Positions 44,821 through 49,925 of a stretch of DNA of 49,925 nucleotides are shown here, one piece after another; position 1 is the first letter of the stretch, and every line of letters starts with the position of its first letter. The DNA comes from Acidobacteriota bacterium (GTDB taxonomy: Bacteria; Acidobacteriota; Terriglobia; Bryobacterales; Bryobacteraceae): assembly GCA_014584705.1 (NCBI GenBank), contig JACTMJ010000001.1, positions 1 through 49,925 on the forward strand, given 5' to 3'. Made by a program: the position numbers and the translations under genes. The notes beneath the pieces are model-generated. The model made no database searches and had not been told where the DNA came from. It was given only the letters and a program-made list of their open reading frames with translations.

Positions 44821-46143
44821 CTACTTGCTCAGATCCAGCACCGGCGTCGAGAAGCCGTTAATCCGGTTCTCCGCCAGTTCGATCTGTTTCGTCTCCTTGC
44901 CGATCCGGACGCCGATCCGGGAGGCGGGCTGGCGGGTCTCGGCCAGAGTATTCCCTTTCAGGATGACCTCTTCGGTGGTCCCCTCGATGTCAACTGCCAC
45001 ACCGTCTTCCGCGCCGCTGTCCAACACCCGATTCGCCTCGATCCGGTTGCGGCTGGGCGAGAACGTGGGGCCATGTTCCTGCCTCAAAAAGATGCCGGTC
45101 TTTCCGCTCCGCAGCACTTCGTTGTTGCGGACCACGTTGTCGGTATCGTTGTGGCCGATCGACACACCGAAGCGCTTGTTGTCGAGCATCCTGTTGTTTT
45201 CCACCAGCGCCCATTTCACACCCCAGCAGAAGAAGAAGCCAATATCGTTGCGCTCCAGCGTGCTGCCGGTCACCACGGTGCGCTGCGATCCGGAACCCGG
45301 ATGCAGCGCGAAGCCGGCGTTGTCGTGGCTGTGGCAATCCTCCACGCGGACGTCATGACATACCTGCCAACTGATTCCGTCGCCGTTGAAGTTACGCGCG
45401 GTCACCTGCCGCATCTGAATGCGGTTACTCTCGCGAAGGAAGATACAGCCCACATAGTTGCCATTCAAGGCTTCGTTATTCGAGCGGTTGCCATCGAGGC
45501 AGATGTTCTCGATGACGGTGTCCGCAATGCGGTATCCGTCGAAGAGCGCAAACAAGGTAGCCGCGCTGGCATTTTCCTTGGTCCAGAAGTTTTCCACTAA
45601 CATCTCGTCGAGCTTGAATCGATTGCCGCTGCGCGCGATCAGGGTGCGCTTATACGTATCGTGGCTCCCGTTGTGCGGATTCCGCGTGCGCAGCACGATG
45701 CCGTCGCCGACTTCGAAGCCCGAGGGGTCCGCGAGGGTGACTTCGCGGTCGTACCAGTCGGAATTCTCCAACAACGGCGTTTTCACGGAGGGCTCTTTGA
45801 TGCAGACGGAATCGAGTCCGCTGCCCGCGATACGCACGCTGGAGCGCAGCTTCACCGCGTTTCGGAACCGGTAAGTGCCGGGAAGGATCTGTACCGTGCC
45901 GCCTCCCAGGCCCGCTACGTAGTCGACCGCCGCCTGAATCGCGCGATGGTCGGCACCCACCAAGTCCGCTTTGCCGGGACCCACGGAGATCTTGACGCGC
46001 TGTTCCCAATCCGGCTCGACCACGTCTCCGAAGGTCGCGCGCGGGCGAGTGACCGCGGGAGCCTGCGGACGCGTTTCGGCGGCGGAGAGAGCCCCCGCGC
46101 CGAGCATCGCGGGGGCTGCGGATAGAAACATACGGCGATTCAT
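44821..46143 (-). CDS. right-handed parallel beta-helix protein (pectate-lyase/NosD-like), exported
   Basis: 440 residues. Tat-like signal (NRRMFLSAAPAMLGAGALSAA), then a repeated series of short strands and Asn-rich turns typical of parallel beta-helix proteins, e.g. NRSNNEALNGNYVGCIFLRESNRI, QVTARNFNGDGISWQ, DCHSHDNAGFALHP and NNRMLDNKRFGVSIGHNDTDNVVRNNEV. It begins with the IQAAVDYVAGLGGGTVQILPGTY block shared with pectate lyase-like and NosD-like families. It is probably a periplasmic/extracellular polysaccharide lyase or binder; catalytic residues cannot be named. ATG 46143 is chosen by AGGAGG (7 bases upstream). Confidence 0.85.
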   Translation of the reverse strand: MNRRMFLSAAPAMLGAGALSAAETRPQAPAVTRPRATFGDVVEPDWEQRVKISVGPGKADLVGADHRAIQAAVDYVAGLGGGTVQILPGTYRFRNAVKLRSSVRIAGSGLDSVCIKEPSVKTPLLENSDWYDREVTLADPSGFEVGDGIVLRTRNPHNGSHDTYKRTLIARSGNRFKLDEMLVENFWTKENASAATLFALFDGYRIADTVIENICLDGNRSNNEALNGNYVGCIFLRESNRIQMRQVTARNFNGDGISWQVCHDVRVEDCHSHDNAGFALHPGSGSQRTVVTGSTLERNDIGFFFCWGVKWALVENNRMLDNKRFGVSIGHNDTDNVVRNNEVLRSGKTGIFLRQEHGPTFSPSRNRIEANRVLDSGAEDGVAVDIEGTTEEVILKGNTLAETRQPASRIGVRIGKETKQIELAENRINGFSTPVLDLSK

Positions 46144-46236
46144 AGTGACACCTCCTGTAAGAGTATTACGGTCATGGTAACCACCACGCCCCCGCGGAGC
46201 AAGCAGAAGCCAGGTTGCCCGCAAGAAACGCCTTAG

Positions 46237-46350
46237 TGACCTGCTCCCCAGGAACTGAACCAGCCTAAACTTGAGAAGTCGAGGAGAGGCAAGGTTGGCG
46301 ATGAAGAAGCGTTGATCCGGTGAGGAGCAGTACTACCGTCTCGATATTGC
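46237..46350 (+). mobile_element. left end of an IS3-family element, transposase start broken
   Basis: TGACCTGCTCCCCAGGAAC (46237-46255) looks like the terminal inverted repeat of IS3-family (IS407-like) elements. It is followed by a leader and ATG AAG AAG CGT (46301-46312), which is how orfA of this family begins (MKKR, then S-E-E-Q). Here codon five is TGA (46313-46315); the frame then resumes with SGEEQ-like residues before losing similarity. No right end was found, so only the left terminus survives. It lies in front of the beta-helix gene and may have altered its promoter. Family assignment is by memory of typical ends and must be checked. Confidence 0.5.
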
Positions 46351-46414
46351 TGATACAGGAACAGGGAGCGGGTCGCCACCCTCACTTTTTGCAAACCGCT
46401 ACTCCGGCAATAAA

Positions 46415-46507
46415 CCGTCGCGTCAGCGACGGGCAGCCTATTAGCCGGGCGTTTCCCACGCCTGGATCCGTTGCCCGCCGTCCCTCCGCACCACGTCAGT
46501 GGTGCGG
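46415..46507. repeat. pair of GTCA-loop hairpins
   Basis: Two perfect hairpins share the tetraloop GTCA: CCGTCGC (46415-46421)/GCGACGG (46426-46432) and CCGCACCAC (46486-46494)/GTGGTGCGG (46499-46507). Such paired short palindromes recall REP/BIME-type elements mobilised by Y1 transposases. They sit between the IS3 end and the truncated RHS gene. Confidence 0.45.
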
Positions 46508-46549
46508 GAACTTCGGAGTGCTCCATCGAAGATGTTCCCCCCACGCCGA

Positions 46550-48386
46550 TTACACCTTCCTCTACCAATACGCGGCGGGCGGCGCTCTGGCCAAGCTGCG
46601 CTACCCCTCCGGCAACTGGGTCAGCTACGATGTGAACGGAGCCAACCGCATCGCGAAGGTGCGCAAGGGCGAAACCGGCTCCTCGTACTACATGCAGAAC
46701 GCCGTCTACAATCCGGCCGGCGCGCTCGCCGGGGTCACCCTCGGCCTGGACGGGGCGAACCAGTGGACCGAATCCCGCGCCTACAACAGCCGCCTGCAAG
46801 CCCGGCGCGTCGAGGTCGCCAAGGGCGCGAACACCCTGCTGCGCCTGCGCTGGGCCTACTCGGGTGCGTACAACGGCACGACCTTCGAAGAGACGGGAAC
46901 GGACAACAACGGCGACCTCCGCATCGAGCGATTGGAGTTCCCGCATCAGGGAGCGCTGCAGACCGTGGACCGCAACTACGCCTACACCGGCGCGGACCGT
47001 CTCTCGTCTTTCAGCGAGACCGGCGGGAAGTCGCAATCCTTCGGCCATGACGCCTTCGGCAACGTCTGGCAGAACGCCGCATCGGGCGTGCCCCCGCTCC
47101 GCCAGACCGGCGCGTCGTGGTATCTGCTGGGCGGCACGGTGAACAACCGCCTCGCCAACACGGCCTACGACGCGGCGGGCAATCAGACGCAGCTTTCCGT
47201 GGCCGCCGGCACCGTGGCCAGCTACGACGGCGAGCACCGCATGTCGCGCATCAAAGCGGGCAGCACGGAGATCGCGAGCTACGTCTACGACGCCGAGGGC
47301 CGCCGCGTCGCGAAGACGGCGGGCGGCACCACGACCTACTATTTTTATGACGCCGCGGGCCAGCTAATGGCCGAGTACGGCGGCCCCGCGCAAACGGCGG
47401 CAACGCAGTATTTCACGACCGACTACCTGGGCTCCACCCGCATGATCCTGAGCGGAACGGGCAACTGCCTCGAACGCCTCGACTACGCCCCCTACGGCGG
47501 CCAGATCACCCGCAGCTACGATTGCTACGGCGGCGCCGCAAGCGAAAAGCCCCTCTTCACCGGCCAGATGCGCGACGGGGAATCCAACGCAGGCACGGAT
47601 ACCGGGCAGGATTATTTCAACGCCCGGTATCTGTGGGCGAATACGGCGCGGTTTACCAGCCCCGACGCCCCCTTCGCCGACCAGCGGCCGGAGGATGGGC
47701 AGAGCTGGAATTTGTACGCGTATGTGAGGAATAATCCGCTGCGGTTTGTGGATCCGAGTGGACGCGAGTGTGTAAATGGAATTAGTTCCAATCTGGAGAA
47801 CGACGAGGACAATGGAAACGCATGCTTCGAAATTGATATCTATTCCGATACCACAATTCGTTCTGAAGTTGCCAAGGCATTCTCCTCAGTTGCTAAGAAC
47901 GCCGGGCCAGTGGTGGAAGCGCTGGGAAACCTTTTAATTAGCTCCGTTGAATTTGTAACACCCATACCGATTTCCCTCATCGCCAATATTGGTTCGTCGA
48001 ATACCGATACGTCATTGGTACAGGCAACCGCGCCTAAAGTGGTCATGATGGATCCGAGCGCCATTCGGTTTACCCAAGATAGTATCAGCGGCAGATTCAG
48101 GGATGGCCGTCTGGTGTCAGATACTATTGCCGACCTCAGCTCGGGAACCCTTCGTGCGAGCGAAATCGATCCCATACGAGTTTTTGAGAGAGGCGGGTCA
48201 ACCTTTACACTCGATAACAGGCGGCTCTTCGCGGCTAGTGAAGCCGGTACGACGGTCCTCACCCGGCCGGCGGCCGCAACAGAACTTGCTAAAGAGATGG
48301 CGCGCAAATCAACAAACCCCGGAAGCGGCATCTATATTGGTTTTAGAGGAGTCTTGACCGGTCTAACGAAGGGACGAATCCGTTAG
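46550..48386 (+). CDS. RHS-repeat protein 3' part with ParB-like toxin C-terminus (5'-truncated)
   Basis: The frame is open from 46320 but sequence upstream of about 46550 is not RHS-like and no start with a ribosome binding site exists, so the gene is a C-terminal fragment. YD-type repeats run from YTFLYQYAAGGALAKLRYPSG to the RHS core end: YFNARYLWANTARFTSPDAP, then NLYAYVRNNPLRFVDPSGRE, the usual junction before a variable toxin tip. The tip (from 47761) is visibly less GC-rich. It ends with SIRF-type MDPSAIRFTQDSISGRFRDGR, then DPIRVFERGGSTFTLDNRRLF and GTTVLTRPA, which I associate with ParB/sulfiredoxin-like nuclease toxin domains of polymorphic toxins. An immunity-like gene follows at once. 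Delivery parts are missing, so activity is uncertain. Confidence 0.8.
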
Positions 48387-48408
48387 TACTGGTTAAGGAG
48401 GAGGAAGC

Positions 48409-48669
48409 TTGACAATAAATTTGGAAGAACAACTACGTGAGGTCGGATCTAGACAAGAACTTGCCGATTTTGTAGATAAGATGCGACTAGATCTCGATAA
48501 CAATCCGGAAAACTGGTCACATCTAACGCTAGCGGGCTTCCTGGATTCTTTGTCAGGATCTGTTGCAGTACTGGATCGCATATATGCAAATCTTGGGATG
48601 GAACTTGGCGAAGATGTTCCATGGTCGATATTTGCTCAGATTCTGATGGCAGCTCGTGTTCGCGAATGA
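48409..48669 (+). CDS. small acidic protein, candidate immunity protein (DUF7660-like)
   Basis: 86 residues starting with TTG 48409, preceded by a very strong AAGGAGGAGG (48396-48405). Sequence shows EQLREVGSRQELADFVDKMR, LDNNPENWSHLTLAGFLDSL and a closing PWSIFAQILMAARVRE, matching my memory of the small helical family DUF7660 (xSREDFVxFVxxLxxDL ... PEEWEN ... LAARxYE). It directly follows the RHS toxin tip and shares its lower GC, as immunity genes do. Both points support an immunity role; no experiment on this family is known to me. Note the family name is by memory. Confidence 0.7.
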   Translation: MTINLEEQLREVGSRQELADFVDKMRLDLDNNPENWSHLTLAGFLDSLSGSVAVLDRIYANLGMELGEDVPWSIFAQILMAARVRE

Positions 48670-48764
48670 CATGAATTTCGGGGACCAATGCGATGAGACG
48701 GCTGGTTCGGATGCGATAGTGTAGATCGCGTCTGAAAACAACCTTCACTAAAGGAGAACCAGCC
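48670..48764 (+). promoter_or_regulatory. leader with inverted repeat before the small ORF
   Basis: GGCTGGTTC (48700-48708) and GAACCAGCC (48756-48764) form a 9-bp inverted repeat 47 bases apart; AAGGAG (48751-48756) borders the right arm and ATG 48765 follows. An mRNA fold could mask the ribosome binding site. There is no clear promoter. Confidence 0.35.
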
Positions 48765-48938
48765 ATGAAGAATGCTGGAATTTCGGTGACATTCATGATA
48801 GGTATCTGTCAAGGGGAGACAGAGATCCCCCGAGTCCTCCTGGCGGCGGAACCTGTGAGTTTGAAGCAACGCTGTCGTCACCGCTCCTTTGCTAATTTCG
48901 GTGACAGGCGCGGCTTTCGCTTAGTGCTAACCCTCTGA
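48765..48938 (+). CDS. possible short ORF inside repeat region
   Basis: 57-residue frame beginning ATG AAG AAT with GGAG 8 bases upstream and ending in the first 115-base repeat. The product (MKNAGISVTFMIGICQGETE...) resembles nothing I know. It contains one copy of the AATTTCGGTGACA motif that also starts both tandem repeat units, so it may be part of a mobile or repeated element rather than a gene. Confidence 0.25.
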   Translation: MKNAGISVTFMIGICQGETEIPRVLLAAEPVSLKQRCRHRSFANFGDRRGFRLVLTL

Positions 48939-49122
48939 CACAGAACGAGTTACCGTTCCTCCAGCCGTCTGACAGAGCGCCAGCCCCGTAATCCAGTAGC
49001 CGGGCTTTAATTTCGGTGACAGGCACGGCTTTCGCTTACTGCTAACCCTCTGACGCAGAACTAGTTACCGTTCCTCCAGCCGTCGGACAGAGCGTCAGCC
49101 CCTTGCTCCGGTAGTCGAGCCG
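48893..49122. repeat. 115-bp tandem direct repeat
   Basis: Two head-to-tail units, 48893-49007 and 49008-49122, agree at about 100 of 112 bases. Each starts with AATTTCGGTGACAGG and contains GCTTTCGCTTA, GTTACCGTTCCTCCAGCCGT and GACAGAGCG. A further copy of the first 13 bases stands at 48779-48791. The unit length and lack of spacers do not fit a CRISPR array. Confidence 0.85.
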
Positions 49123-49189
49123 ACCGGACCCAATCCCCTCTTGATACCCCCACCCAGCAAAGAACAAGCCCGAGCGCCAGCGAGACCAT

Positions 49190-49219
49190 GTCACACCGGC
49201 CCCGTTTGGCCGGTGTGAC
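49190..49219. repeat. perfect 12-bp palindrome
   Basis: Arms GTCACACCGGCC (49190-49201) and GGCCGGTGTGAC (49208-49219) are separated by a 6-base loop. No U-tract follows. It stands alone in a non-coding region between the tandem repeats and the last gene, and may be a terminator, a REP-like element or a protein-binding site. Confidence 0.7.
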
Positions 49220-49428
49220 GCCACCGTACCGCTCTCGCCATCCAAATCCCACCCCAAATCGCCGCCCGCACCCACACGGTCACGCCACTTCCGGAACCGG
49301 ATCCCGCCTGTTCTCAGCCACTTAGCCCAGCACCGCGCCGAATCCCACTCCACCGGCCCGTACAATGCTTTCCGAACCGCCCGAAGTGTATCGCGGCATC
49401 CGATCCGCCCAGCCAAGGAACGAAAAAC

Positions 49429-49925
49429 ATGAAATCCACGAAACAAAAGCCCCTCAAATTCGCCCCCCGGCCCCATCCGCGCGAAGCCGAACGCGAGCGC
49501 CGCCAGTCCGACTTCCTCCGCTACCTCGCCCAGGGCGAATCCATCCACGATGCCTGCGCCCTCGTCGGCGTCACCCGCTCCTGCTACGAGCACTGGCGGA
49601 CCCGCCACAAGGACTTCCCCGCCGCCGTCGCCGCCGCCCGCGAATCCCACACGCCCGCGTCCTGCTCGACGCCATCCAGCGCGACGAAGCCCTCCCCGCC
49701 GCCCTCCGCTACCGCGCCGCCAAATCGATCCTCTCCCGCAAGGGCAAGGCCGACTGGCTCCCCGAACCCCTCCCCGCCGACGCCGCTCCGCTCCCGCCCT
49801 ACGAAGACGAAGAGCCCGAATCCCTCCGCCCGGAATCCGCCCCCGCCCCGCCGCAAGCCACGCCCGCGCACGAAGCGGTCGCGGTTCCCCCGTCCGCCGC
49901 TCCCGCCCGCAAGCCGACCCTCGTC
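49429..49925 (+). pseudogene. HTH (terminase small-subunit-like) protein, frameshifted and cut by window end
   Basis: ATG 49429 follows AAGGAA by 8 bases. The first 75 codons give a basic head and a homeodomain-like HTH: DFLRYLAQGESIHDACALVGV, then TRSCYEHWRTRHKDFPAAVAAAR, the layout seen in phage terminase small subunits and related DNA-binding proteins. After ESHT the frame becomes unnatural (PASCSTPSSATK), while the frame one base over reads RVLLDAIQRDEALPAALRYR and continues to the window end with normal composition. Restoring one G in ACGCCCGC at about 49651-49658 would join the two. It is a frameshifted gene or an assembly error. Ala/Pro-rich C-terminus as in the first gene of the window. 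Confidence 0.65.

Noticed and set aside
48893-49122. CRISPR array
   Set aside because: Two 115-base units without unique spacers; the repeat is far too long.

Overview
The window is GC-rich, gene-dense bacterial DNA, most likely from an acidobacterium of the Solibacter/Bryobacter type. Evidence: two secreted proteins end in the Solibacter-type C-terminal domain (TIGR03437-like); there is a long Oar-like TonB-dependent transporter with an N-terminal carboxypeptidase-regulatory domain; and there are many Tat-exported Gfo/Idh/MocA oxidoreductases, sugar-isomerase TIM barrels, a DUF6807/PmoA-like protein and a pentaheme cytochrome next to a PQQ dehydrogenase. No tRNA, rRNA or CRISPR array was recognised. 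All calls come from reading the sequence; no database search was possible.

Layout. 1-1.3 kb: a gene of the 'NRANAxHSTGPRT...KHGL' family interrupted by an in-frame stop. 1.5-4.3 kb: the conserved rpsO-pnp pair with a hairpin between the genes and a 13-bp bidirectional terminator after pnp. 4.3-13.5 kb: a large secreted subtilase, a small CarD/Tudor-like protein with a palindromic promoter, an amidohydrolase coupled to a CBM9-like protein, an unknown membrane-anchored protein, an Fsr-like MFS exporter and a QorB-like reductase. 13.8-21 kb: a leftward sugar-catabolism operon (two sugar-isomerase TIM barrels, two Gfo/Idh/MocA oxidoreductases, a DUF6807 protein, and a 40-codon relic of a TonB-receptor N-terminus) divergent from an AraC regulator with a clear sigma-70 promoter. 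21.5-25 kb: the Oar-like transporter. 25-31.6 kb: a Kef-type antiporter, an AgaS-like SIS isomerase, a phosphofructokinase with a mixed Gly/Lys donor signature, an SDR sugar epimerase and another TIM-barrel isomerase. 31.6-37.6 kb: a GT2-methyltransferase fusion, then a PQQ dehydrogenase - pentaheme cytochrome - FAD oxidoreductase operon. 37.7-44.5 kb: a possible outer-membrane barrel, a candidate minus-strand structured RNA, an unrecognised 817-residue secreted protein, a nucleoside deaminase and a BACON/TIGR03437 protein.

44.4-49.9 kb is accessory DNA: a VapC/PIN remnant, a beta-helix protein, the left end of an IS3-family element, two GTCA-loop hairpins, a 5'-truncated RHS gene carrying an AT-richer ParB-like toxin tip with an adjacent small immunity-like gene, a 115-bp tandem repeat, a perfect 12-bp palindrome and a frameshifted HTH (terminase-small-subunit-like) gene running off the end. 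The most notable items are the RHS toxin/immunity pair, the candidate ncRNA near 38.6-38.74 kb, two small genes whose start regions lie inside inverted repeats, an ATA codon where a Tat-signal gene should start, and single-base lesions in the genes at both ends.
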